NCBI RefSeq assembly: GCF_008364685.1
Contig: NZ_VTTL01000002.1
Coordinates: 248,001-312,000, forward strand
Direction of reading: 5' to 3'
Source of the DNA: Xanthobacter oligotrophicus
Lineage (GTDB): Bacteria; Pseudomonadota; Alphaproteobacteria; Rhizobiales; Xanthobacteraceae
Length of the DNA stretch: 64,000 nucleotides
The notes under the pieces are model-generated. The model saw nothing but the letters and a program-made list of their open reading frames with translations. It was not told where the DNA came from and searched no databases. Below are positions 41,871-49,535 of this stretch, in pieces. Within the stretch, counting starts at the first letter, position 1; every line of letters starts with the position of its first letter. Made by a program: the position numbers and the translations under genes.

Positions 41871-43136
41871 CTATTCGCCGGCGAGGCGCAGCGGCGCGCG
41901 GGCCGCGGCTTCCGCACGCCTCAGGCGGTCCTCCGCCGCCGCCACATAGTCCCGGGTCAGCGGCACCGCCTGCTGCCGGCGGGCGAGCTGGATCTGGAAC
42001 ACGTTCAGGCCCTGGTGGCGGAATGCCATCTCGCTGGACGCCAGATAGAATTCCCACATGCGGCAGAAGCGTTCGTCGGTGAGGCGGGCGGCCTCCTCCC
42101 GGCGGGCCAGGAAGCGCTGGCGCCAGGCCTTCAGCGTCTCGGCATAATGCAGGCGCAGGAGCTCCACGTCAGTGACGACGAGGCCGGCCCGCTCGATGTG
42201 CGGCAGCACCTCCGACAGGGCCGGGATGTAGCCGCCCGGGAAAATATACTTGGTGATGAAGGGGTTGGTGACGCCCGGCGGATCGGAGCGGCCGATGGCG
42301 TGCAGCAGCATCACCCCGTCGTCCTTCAGCAGGCTGCGGGCCTTGCGGAAGAAGACGCCGAAATGGCCCACGCCCACATGCTCGAACATGCCCACCGACA
42401 CGATGCGGTCGAATACCCCCTCCACGTCGCGATAATCGCGCAGGGTGAAGTTCACCCGATCGGCAAGGCCGCGCTCGGCGGCGCGGTGGCGCGACAGTGC
42501 CAGTTGCTCGCTCGAGAGCGTGACGCCCTGAACCTTCGCCCCCGCCATCTCCGCGAGATAAAGACCGAGCCCGCCCCAGCCCGAGCCGATGTCCAGCACG
42601 TCCAGACCTGCGCGGTCGAGCACGAGCTTGGCCGCGATGTGGCGCTTCTTGGCCAGCTGGGCGTCGTCGAGGCTCTGCCCCTCATGCTCGAAATAGGCGC
42701 AGCTGTACTGCCGGTCATGGTCGAGGAAGAGTGAATAGAGCCGCCCGTCGATATCGTAATGGTGCGCCACATTGCGTTGCGACCGGCCGGGCGGGTTGAA
42801 TTGCGTAATGCGGCGCGACACCCGCCGCAGCAGGTAGAGCAGCTTGGCCGGCGCCGTGGGGTTGATTGAAAACGGCTGGGCCATGACCAGGTCGAGGAAG
42901 TCGGCGATGGTGCCCTCCTCCATAACCAGCGTGCCGTTCATGTAGGCTTCGCCGAGCTTCAGCTCCGGGTCGAGGCAGATGTCGCGCTGGGCCGCCGGGC
43001 AGGTGATGCGAAGCGCCACCGGCTTCTGCCCTGGCGGCGCATTCCCTAAGGTCATTGTCCGACCGGACGCGGTTGTCACCCTCAGGCCGCCGTGAACGAC
43101 AACCCGCCGCAAGACCTTTTCCAGCAACCGCTCCAT
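41871..43136 (-). CDS. cfa: cyclopropane-fatty-acyl-phospholipid synthase family methyltransferase
   Basis: 421 residues from the ATG at 43136, with a strong GGAGG site. The SAM-binding motif VLDIGSGWGG is at 180-189, preceded by YSCAYFEHEG (the conserved cysteine block, C146) and followed by YRDVEGVFDRIVSVGMFEHV. These are the CFAS signatures; the family adds a methylene bridge across the double bond of membrane phospholipid acyl chains from SAM. Related enzymes make methylated acyl chains, so the exact product is open. The C-terminal 30 residues are Ala/Arg-rich. Confidence 0.92.
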   Translation of the reverse strand: MERLLEKVLRRVVVHGGLRVTTASGRTMTLGNAPPGQKPVALRITCPAAQRDICLDPELKLGEAYMNGTLVMEEGTIADFLDLVMAQPFSINPTAPAKLLYLLRRVSRRITQFNPPGRSQRNVAHHYDIDGRLYSLFLDHDRQYSCAYFEHEGQSLDDAQLAKKRHIAAKLVLDRAGLDVLDIGSGWGGLGLYLAEMAGAKVQGVTLSSEQLALSRHRAAERGLADRVNFTLRDYRDVEGVFDRIVSVGMFEHVGVGHFGVFFRKARSLLKDDGVMLLHAIGRSDPPGVTNPFITKYIFPGGYIPALSEVLPHIERAGLVVTDVELLRLHYAETLKAWRQRFLARREEAARLTDERFCRMWEFYLASSEMAFRHQGLNVFQIQLARRQQAVPLTRDYVAAAEDRLRRAEAAARAPLRLAGE

Positions 43137-43465
43137 CGGCCGCCTCCACTCAGCTTCAGCCCCAAACCTTTCTCCCGCTCCAAGCCGCGGAGCGTTCATC
43201 CGCGGGCCGGCGCCAAGGGGGCGCCACGGGCGCGCCCATTCACGCTCCCATGCCCTGCCTGAATGAAAACGCTCCGGATCCGGCTTTGGTCCGCTCGCCG
43301 GCCTTCGACGCCTGATCTGGCGCAGGGCGACGCGGCAAACGTCCCGGCCGGTCCACCCGGATGGCCGCAACGGGTTTCATGAAACCACCAAGGCTGCGGC
43401 GTCGCAATATGGCGCTGGGGCGACAACGTCACGTGCGCGCGAGCAGGCGCCGGCAACGTGTGAAT
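43137..43465. other. roughly 330-bp gap upstream of cfa
   Basis: No convincing gene or repeat. Reading frames on both strands here lack ribosome sites and have random-like composition. The cfa promoter should be in it. The stretch ends at the terminator hairpins of the rpsF-rplI operon. Confidence 0.45.
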
Positions 43466-43502
43466 GCAAAACGGCGCCCCGGCAGGGGGCCGGGACGCCG
43501 TT
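43466..43502 (-). terminator. second terminator-like hairpin after rplI
   Basis: A 14-bp stem with one mismatch (AACGGCGCCCCGGC / GCCGGGACGCCGTT), followed on the minus strand by TTTTGCATTC. It lies just beyond the hairpin at 43515-43546 and could be a back-up terminator for the ribosomal operon. Confidence 0.6.
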
Positions 43503-43514
43503 GGTCTTCCGCGT

Positions 43515-43546
43515 CGAAAAAGCGTCGCCCCCAATGGAGGGGGCGA
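43515..43546 (-). terminator. intrinsic terminator of the rpsF-rpsR-DUF2232-rplI operon
   Basis: A perfect 8-bp stem (TCGCCCCC / GGGGGCGA) with a six-base loop, followed on the minus strand by CGCTTTTTCG. It starts eight bases after the rplI stop. Confidence 0.8.
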
Positions 43547-43553
43547 TAAGGCC

Positions 43554-44135
43554 TCAGCCCTCGGTGCCTTCCTCGGCCGCCAGCTCGGCGGCGACTTCGG
43601 CGCGCTCGATGGCGAGTTCGGCCTCGATCTCGGCATCCTCGTCACGGGCGGTGCGCACGTCCTCGCCGCGGGCCTGACGCTCGGCCTCCTCGGCGTTGCG
43701 GGCGACGTTGACCTTCACGGTCACCTCGACCTCGGGGTGCAGGGTCACCGGGACCACGTGCACGCCCAGGGTCTTGATGGGGTGGTTGAGGACGACCTGC
43801 TGGCGGTCCACCGTGAAGCCGGCGGCGGTGAGGCCATCGGCGATGTCGCGGGTGGAGACCGAGCCGTAGAGCTGGCCGCTCTCGCCGGCCTGGCGGATCA
43901 TCGCCACGCTCTGGCCGTTGAGCTTCTCGGCCACCGCCTCGGCGTCCTTGCGGCGCTCCAGGTTGCGGGCCTCAAGCTCGATCTTCATGGTGTCGAAGCG
44001 GGTCTTGTTCGCCTTGGTGGCGCGCAGGGCCTTGCCGTTCGGCAGCAGGAAGTTGCGAGCGTAGCCGTCGCGCACCTTCACCACTTCGCCCATCTGGCCG
44101 AGCTTGGCGACGCGCTCGAGAAGAATGACATCCAT
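43554..44135 (-). CDS. rplI: 50S ribosomal protein bL9
   Basis: 193 residues, longer than the roughly 150 of Escherichia coli. The N-terminal signature [20 protein letters not shown] then [16 protein letters not shown] is followed by the long connecting helix and the C-terminal RNA-binding domain ([14 protein letters not shown]). The extra roughly 45 residues at the end are acidic ([20 protein letters not shown]), a common alphaproteobacterial extension. AGGAG precedes the ATG. It is the last gene of the rpsF operon. Confidence 0.98.
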   Translation of the reverse strand: MDVILLERVAKLGQMGEVVKVRDGYARNFLLPNGKALRATKANKTRFDTMKIELEARNLERRKDAEAVAEKLNGQSVAMIRQAGESGQLYGSVSTRDIADGLTAAGFTVDRQQVVLNHPIKTLGVHVVPVTLHPEVEVTVKVNVARNAEEAERQARGEDVRTARDEDAEIEAELAIERAEVAAELAAEEGTEG

Positions 44136-44192
44136 TTTCGTTTCTCCTGTTCGTATTGGATTGGGATTTCTTGGTCGGAATTTCTTGGAAAG

Positions 44193-45149
44193 TCAGCGGT
44201 CGTTCGCGGCCGGCGGTCCCTTGCCGGTGGCGATACGGGAGCGAAGGTCGAGCATGCCGTCGGCAAAGCCGAGCACGGCCATGGCCAGCACCGGCCAGCC
44301 CAGCACGGCCGAGGTCACCCAGAGCGCACCGAGGATGAGGGTCCGCGCCGGCTGGCCTTCGGTCAGGGCGTGGACCACAGCGAAGCCGGCGAGGGCATAG
44401 GCGAAGGCGAGTGTCAGGGCGCCGGCCGAGGCCGCAAGGCCGGCGAGGCCACCGGCCATGGACAGGGCCAGCACCACGGCAAGCACCAGCGAGGTCACCG
44501 GCGGCAGCCGGAAGGCGGCCAGCTTGGGCCACGGCCGCGCCAGCGTGCCGGAGACCCGCGCCGCGCGGGCGGAGAGGTAGAGGCAGGCGAGGTAGGAGGC
44601 CATGGCCATCCCCGCCGCCATGGCGGGCAGGACATGGGCGATCAGCGTGGCCATGGCGAGGGGGTCGCGCCCCTCCGCCCCGATGGGCAGGGCCTGGCCG
44701 GCCACGAACGCCTGGAAGGTGGCGGTCACCGCCGCATGGTACGCCTCATAGTCCGAGGCCATACCGAACAGGGCCACGGTGACGGAGACGGTGGCGAAGC
44801 CCGCCGCCAGCAGCACCAGCCCGCCCACGGGAAACCAGACGAAGCCGTCACGGGCCGCCGGATCCGTCCGGGCGAGAAGCGCCGCATAGGACAGGCCGAG
44901 GGCCGGGCCGCCGAGGCCCACCAGATAGGTGATGAGGAAGGTGCCGCCGAAGCCGAGCCACAGCCCGGCGCCCCCGGTGATCACGGCAAGGACCGCAGCC
45001 AGCGGGCTGAACGCGATGCCGGCGATCATCACCGGCAGGGGCGAGAGATAGAAGAGGGGGACGGCCAGAACCGAACCCGCCGCGGCGCTGGCGGCAAGCA
45101 GTGCGGAGGCCGATCCGGCGGCCAGGCCGATGAGGATAAGAAGTGCCAT
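44193..45149 (-). CDS. DUF2232-family multi-pass membrane protein
   Basis: 318 residues with about eight hydrophobic segments, beginning MALLILIGLAAGSASALLAA. Position between rpsR and rplI in the ribosomal operon is the known conserved context of DUF2232 proteins in alphaproteobacteria. Function is not established; the fold is probably related to substrate-binding S-components of transporters. No strong ribosome site is visible before the ATG at 45149; the start is chosen because hydrophobic homology begins there. Confidence 0.85.
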   Translation of the reverse strand: MALLILIGLAAGSASALLAASAAAGSVLAVPLFYLSPLPVMIAGIAFSPLAAVLAVITGGAGLWLGFGGTFLITYLVGLGGPALGLSYAALLARTDPAARDGFVWFPVGGLVLLAAGFATVSVTVALFGMASDYEAYHAAVTATFQAFVAGQALPIGAEGRDPLAMATLIAHVLPAMAAGMAMASYLACLYLSARAARVSGTLARPWPKLAAFRLPPVTSLVLAVVLALSMAGGLAGLAASAGALTLAFAYALAGFAVVHALTEGQPARTLILGALWVTSAVLGWPVLAMAVLGFADGMLDLRSRIATGKGPPAANDR

Positions 45150-45281
45150 CCGACAAGCTGTCCCGCTGACGCGGTTAGAGGCGGACCTTGGGTCCACCCC
45201 AGCAGACGCCCCGGAGACTTCCCCGCGGCGCGTCGCCAAAACCAAAGGAAAACGCCCTCCCTGGCGGGGAGGGCGAATGGA

Positions 45282-45548
45282 TCAGCGGATCACGAAGGGC
45301 AGAAGGCCCAGGAACCGCGAGCGCTTGATGGCGGTCGACAGCTCACGCTGCTTCTTGGCGGAGACCGCCGTGATGCGCGAGGGCACGATCTTGCCGCGCT
45401 CGGAGATGTAGCGCTGCAGGAGGCGCACATCCTTGTAGTCGATCTTCGGCGCGTTGGGGCCGGAGAACGGGCAGGTCTTGCGACGACGGAAGAAGGGACG
45501 ACGCTGGCCACCGCCACCGCCGGCGCCACCGGACTGAGCGAATGCCAT
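45282..45548 (-). CDS. rpsR: 30S ribosomal protein bS18
   Basis: 88 residues. A Gly-rich N-terminus ([20 protein letters not shown]) leads into [20 protein letters not shown] and [20 protein letters not shown], the S18 core that pairs with S6. It starts within the rpsF stop (TGATG), so the two are translationally coupled, as expected for proteins that form a heterodimer. The single N-terminal cysteine lacks partners, so zinc binding is unlikely. Confidence 0.98.
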   Translation of the reverse strand: MAFAQSGGAGGGGGQRRPFFRRRKTCPFSGPNAPKIDYKDVRLLQRYISERGKIVPSRITAVSAKKQRELSTAIKRSRFLGLLPFVIR

Positions 45549-46015
45549 CAGACTTCCTCCTCGCCGCCATGGGACTCTTCAGTGGGACGCGGACGGCGCG
45601 GGCGGTCCTCGCGACCACCGAAGCCGCGGTCGCCACGGTCACCGCGATCGCCACGGTCCCCACGGTCCCCACGCTCGCCGCGATCGTCGCGGTCGCGCTT
45701 CTGGAGCATGGCGGACTGGCCTTCTTCGTGCTCGTCCACGCGCAGGGTGAGAATGCGCAGGACGTCCTCATCGATGCGCTGCTGGCGCTCCAGCTCCTGG
45801 ATCGCCGCCGCGGGGGCAGTGATGTTCAGGAGCGTGAAGTGCGCCTTGCGGTTCTTGTTGATGCGATAGGTCAGGGACTTCACGCCCCAGTACTCGGTCT
45901 TGCCGACCGAGCCGCCATTCGCCTCGATGACACCCTTGAATCGGGTGGTGAGTTCCTCGACCTGCTGCGCCGTCACGTCCTGGCGCGCGAGGAACACGTG
46001 CTCGTAAAGCGGCAT
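45548..46015 (-). CDS. rpsF: 30S ribosomal protein bS6 with Arg-Gly-Asp repeat tail
   Basis: 155 residues from the ATG at 46015 (AAAGGC upstream). The S6 domain occupies about 1-100: [39 protein letters not shown] and [17 protein letters not shown]. The rest is a tail with tandem GDR units ([20 protein letters not shown]) then [13 protein letters not shown] and an acidic end. In Escherichia coli the S6 tail receives added glutamates; the GDR array here is longer than most I know. Coupled to rpsR. Confidence 0.97.
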   Translation of the reverse strand: MPLYEHVFLARQDVTAQQVEELTTRFKGVIEANGGSVGKTEYWGVKSLTYRINKNRKAHFTLLNITAPAAAIQELERQQRIDEDVLRILTLRVDEHEEGQSAMLQKRDRDDRGERGDRGDRGDRGDRGDRGFGGREDRPRRPRPTEESHGGEEEV

Positions 46016-46274
46016 GTGTTCGTGTGCCTTTCGTTTCACTTCCGTCCACCGGCGCCAAGCCCTTCTTGCCGGAAAGGCGCGAAGCTCGGAAGGCGGGGAC
46101 ACGGGACGACGGGCAGGTGCCCTGTTTTTCAACGCCACAGCGGAGAACGCCGAGGCAAAGAAAGACCGTCCGTTCAGCCCCCGGCCGGGTGCGACGGAAG
46201 CGGGGCGTATAGCAGATTCTGCGCCGAAGGCAAGTTTCCGCGCGCCTCTCAGCCGCGAACGCGCCGGCCCTCGC

Positions 46275-47336
46275 TCAGAACAGGCCCATGCTGGTGCTGG
46301 AATTGCGGGTCGGCGCCGCTGGCTTGGCAGAGGCGGGCTTGGCCGAGACCGGCTTCGCGGTGGCGCCGGTCGCGGAGGCGGAGGCCGGATTGGCCGGCTT
46401 CGGCTTCTTCTTCGGCGCGGGGGTGGTGGAGGCCACCTTCGGCTCCGGCACGCCCTTGTTCATGGCGATCAGCTCGGAGACCGTGACGAACTTGTAGCCC
46501 TTGGCCTTCAGGTCATCGAGCACCTTGGGCATCGCATCCACCGTGGTGGGGTGGATGTCGTGGGCGAGCACGATGGCGCCGGGATGGGCGTGGGACACGA
46601 TCCGGTCGTGGATGACCTGGGCGTTGCGGTCCTTCCAGTCGAGCGGATCCACCGACCAATAGATGAAGGTCGAGCCGAACTTCTCGCGCAGATGGGCGCG
46701 CAGCGCCGGGGTCATGGCGCCGTAGGGCGGGCGCACATAAAGGGGCGACTTGCCGGTGAGCTGCTCGATGGCGGCGTTGGTGTCGCCGATCTGCTTGTCG
46801 GCGGCCGCCACCGAAATCTTGGGCAGTTGCGGGTGGTCCCAGGAATGGTTCGCCACCTCGTGGCCCTGCGCGATCATCTGCTTGATGATGGCGGGCGAGG
46901 CCGTCGCCCGGCTTCCGAGCACGAAGAAGGTGGCCTTGATGCCCCTCTGCTCCAGCATCTTAAGCAGCCGGGGCGTGGTCTCGGGGTTGGGCCCGTCGTC
47001 GAAGGTCATGGCGATGTAGGGGCCATCCACCACCGCGGAGGAATAGGCCACCAGCTTCTGCGGCGAGGTTCCGGTCGGGGCGGACGTCGCCGCCGGCGTG
47101 GACATGCCTGCGGCGGGGGCCGGCGGCTCGGCGGCGGTCTGCGAGGCGGCGAAGGTGCCGGTCGGCGTCATGGTCGCGAGGGGCTGGGTCGCGAGAGGCT
47201 TGTTGGCGGAGGGCGCCGGCTGAAAGGTCTGGCCAAAGGCTGAGCCCAGGCCGATCACGCCCACGGCGGCAAAAGCGAGAAATCCCCAGGAAGCCTTCAC
47301 GACGGACCACTTTCCATGTCTGTGCCAGGCGACCAT
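46275..47336 (-). CDS. secreted polysaccharide deacetylase (NodB-type)
   Basis: 353 residues. An N-terminal hydrophobic signal ([20 protein letters not shown]) and a Pro/Ala/Thr linker precede the NodB domain (about 108-295): [12 protein letters not shown] (catalytic and metal aspartates), [14 protein letters not shown] (metal histidines), [20 protein letters not shown] and [10 protein letters not shown]. These residues are all intact. Targets in the family are N- or O-acetyl groups of chitin-like chains or peptidoglycan. A Lys/Ala/Pro-rich tail follows. It diverges from fabD. Confidence 0.93.
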   Translation of the reverse strand: MVAWHRHGKWSVVKASWGFLAFAAVGVIGLGSAFGQTFQPAPSANKPLATQPLATMTPTGTFAASQTAAEPPAPAAGMSTPAATSAPTGTSPQKLVAYSSAVVDGPYIAMTFDDGPNPETTPRLLKMLEQRGIKATFFVLGSRATASPAIIKQMIAQGHEVANHSWDHPQLPKISVAAADKQIGDTNAAIEQLTGKSPLYVRPPYGAMTPALRAHLREKFGSTFIYWSVDPLDWKDRNAQVIHDRIVSHAHPGAIVLAHDIHPTTVDAMPKVLDDLKAKGYKFVTVSELIAMNKGVPEPKVASTTPAPKKKPKPANPASASATGATAKPVSAKPASAKPAAPTRNSSTSMGLF

Positions 47337-47508
47337 AGCCCGGTTTCGTTCACGCCTGACCCACACGTTTCGCCTAAGGCCTATGCATAAAATGTGAAGC
47401 GGAAGAGGCAAACGCCCCTGCTTCCGCAAAGTCAAGTTCCCTCGCCTTGACTCGCCCACATTCCGGGTGTCTCTGCCCTCCCCAAATTTGATAATTGGAG
47501 GGCCGCGC

Positions 47509-48495
47509 ATGTCGGATGGGCCGCGTACAGGATCTCAGACCGCCTTTATCTTCCCCGGGCAGGGCAGCCAGGCCGTGGGAATGGGCAAGGCGCTGGCGGA
47601 CAATTTCCCGGCCGCGAAGGCCGTGTTCGATGAAGTGGACGCCGCCCTTAACGAGAGCCTGACGCAGGTGATGTGGGACGGCCCCATCGACGCGCTGACC
47701 CTCACCGCCAACGCCCAGCCGGCCCTCATGGCGGTTTCCCTCGCCGCGCTGCGCGTGCTGGAGACCGAGGCGGGGCTGGACCTCGCCCGCGAGGCCGCCT
47801 TCGTGGCCGGCCATTCGCTGGGCGAATATTCGGCCCTCGCCGCCGCCGGCGCCCTCACCATCACGGAAGCCGCCCGGCTGCTGCGCATCCGCGGCCGCGC
47901 CATGCAGGAGGCGGTGCCGGTGGGCGAAGGCGCCATGGCTGCCCTGCTGGGCCTCGACTACGACCAGGCGGTGGCCGTGGCGGCGGAAGCTGCCGGCGAC
48001 GACGTGTGCGAGGCGGCCAACGACAACGCCCCCGGCCAGGTGGTGGTCTCCGGCACCAAGGCGGCGGTGGAGCGTGCCATCGTTATCGCCAAGGAGAAGG
48101 GCGCCATGAAGGCCCTGCTCCTGCCCGTATCCGCCCCCTTCCATTGCCGCCTCATGGGACCGGCCGCCGAGGCCATGGAAGTGGCTCTCTCCGGCTCCAC
48201 CGTGATGACGCCGCGGGTGCCGCTGGTGGCCAATGTGCGCGCCTCCCCGGTGACCGACCCGGCCGAGATCGTGCGCCTGCTGGTGGAGCAGGTGACCGGC
48301 ACCGTGCGCTGGCGCGAAAGCGTCATCTACATGGCGGGCGCGGGCGTGACGCGCATGGTCGAGATCGGCACGGGCAAGGTGCTGTGCGGCCTCGTCAAGC
48401 GCATCGACAAGTCGGTGTCCACGAGCGCCGTGGGCACGGCGGAAGACGTCGCGGCCTTCATCGCCGCCCGCAACGCCGCCGCCTCGGCGGCCTGA
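47509..48495 (+). CDS. fabD: malonyl-CoA:ACP transacylase
   Basis: 328 residues from the ATG at 47509 with a GGAGG site. The N-terminal FIFPGQGSQAVGMGKAL and the nucleophile elbow GHSLGEYSALAAAG (Ser103) are intact, with VSAPFHCRLM carrying the second active residue histidine. It moves malonyl from CoA to acyl carrier protein. In many alphaproteobacteria it heads fabD-fabG-acpP-fabF; here fabG follows, but acpP and fabF are about 17 kb away on the other strand. Confidence 0.97.
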   Translation: MSDGPRTGSQTAFIFPGQGSQAVGMGKALADNFPAAKAVFDEVDAALNESLTQVMWDGPIDALTLTANAQPALMAVSLAALRVLETEAGLDLAREAAFVAGHSLGEYSALAAAGALTITEAARLLRIRGRAMQEAVPVGEGAMAALLGLDYDQAVAVAAEAAGDDVCEAANDNAPGQVVVSGTKAAVERAIVIAKEKGAMKALLLPVSAPFHCRLMGPAAEAMEVALSGSTVMTPRVPLVANVRASPVTDPAEIVRLLVEQVTGTVRWRESVIYMAGAGVTRMVEIGTGKVLCGLVKRIDKSVSTSAVGTAEDVAAFIAARNAAASAA

Positions 48496-48520
48496 GGCGC
48501 TTTTCTCCCTCACTGATATA

Positions 48521-48615
48521 CCGTCATGGCCGGCTTTATGCCGGCCATTGGCGCGTTCGACCCGCGCCGGCATTGCGGAACGCCGTTAAAGCCCTGCACA
48601 AGGCCGGGGCGAATT
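48521..48615. repeat. decayed copy of the 110-bp palindromic repeat
   Basis: The left end (CCGTCATGGCCGGC, then GCCGGCCATTGGCGCG) matches the elements at 3664 and 4124. The right end (CTGCACAAGGCCGGGGCGAA) keeps only the ACAAGGCCGGG core. It lies between fabD and fabG. Confidence 0.6.
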
Positions 48616-48694
48616 CAGGCGATGCGCTCGGGCTGGCTCGCTCATCTCCAACCGGCCCTGACGCCGGACACCCGACAAAGGACTGGGGGACTAC

Positions 48695-49438
48695 ATGTTT
48701 GATCTTTCCGGCAAGACCGCGCTCGTCACCGGCGCCACCGGCGGCATCGGTGGCGCGATTGCCAAGGCGCTGCACGCCCAGGGCGCCATCGTCGCCATTT
48801 CCGGCACCCGCAAGGAGGCCCTCGACGTCCTCGCCGGCGAGCTGGGTGGCGACCGCGTCCACGTGCTGCCCTGCAATCTCGGCAGCACGGAAGAGGTGGA
48901 GAAGCTGGTGCCGGACGCCGAGGCGGCGCTGGGCGGGCACATCGACATTCTCGTCAACAATGCCGGCATCACCCGCGACAACATCTTCATGCGCCTCTCC
49001 GACGAGGCGTGGGACCAGGTGATCGCGGTGAACCTCACCGCCGCCTTCCGCCTGTCGCGCGCGGCCGTGCGCACCATGATGCGCCGCCGCTCGGGCCGCA
49101 TCATCTCCATAACCTCCATCGTCGGCGTCACCGGCAATGCGGGCCAGGGCAATTATGCCGCCGCCAAGGCCGGCATGATCGGCATGTCCAAGTCGCTGGC
49201 CCAGGAAGTGGCTTCGCGCGGGGTGACGGTGAACTGCGTCGCCCCCGGCTTCATCGCCACCCCCATGACCGACGCCCTCAACGACAAGCAGCGCGAGGGC
49301 ATCCTGAAGGCGGTGCCGGCGGCCAAGCTCGGCACCCCCGAGGACATCGCCGCCGCCTGCGTCTACCTCGCCTCCAACGAGGCCGCCTATGTCACCGGCC
49401 AGACCCTGCACGTGAACGGCGGCATGGCCATGATCTGA
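48695..49438 (+). CDS. fabG: 3-oxoacyl-ACP reductase
   Basis: 247 residues. SDR motifs: nucleotide loop TGATGGIG (12-19), NNAG (88-91 region, ILVNNAGITRD), and catalytic S141, Y154, K158 (SIVGVTGNAGQGNYAAAKAG). It reduces 3-oxoacyl-ACP with NADPH. The next-door fabD and the FabG-type ending (VTGQTLHVNGGMAMI) support fatty acid synthesis over another SDR role. It is distinct from phaB at 57624, which shares the fold. Confidence 0.96.
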   Translation: MFDLSGKTALVTGATGGIGGAIAKALHAQGAIVAISGTRKEALDVLAGELGGDRVHVLPCNLGSTEEVEKLVPDAEAALGGHIDILVNNAGITRDNIFMRLSDEAWDQVIAVNLTAAFRLSRAAVRTMMRRRSGRIISITSIVGVTGNAGQGNYAAAKAGMIGMSKSLAQEVASRGVTVNCVAPGFIATPMTDALNDKQREGILKAVPAAKLGTPEDIAAACVYLASNEAAYVTGQTLHVNGGMAMI

Positions 49439-49535
49439 CCTCGACCCCGGCCGGCCCCGCGCTGCGGCGGCCGGCCGTTGTCTGTGTCCTTCGAAAGTTG
49501 TAGTGTCTTCAGGCGTGCGGGGACTGGAGGCACGC

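Noticed and set aside
44193-46015. DUF2232 gene inside the ribosomal operon as a novel insertion
   Set aside because: This placement is the known conserved context of DUF2232 in alphaproteobacteria.
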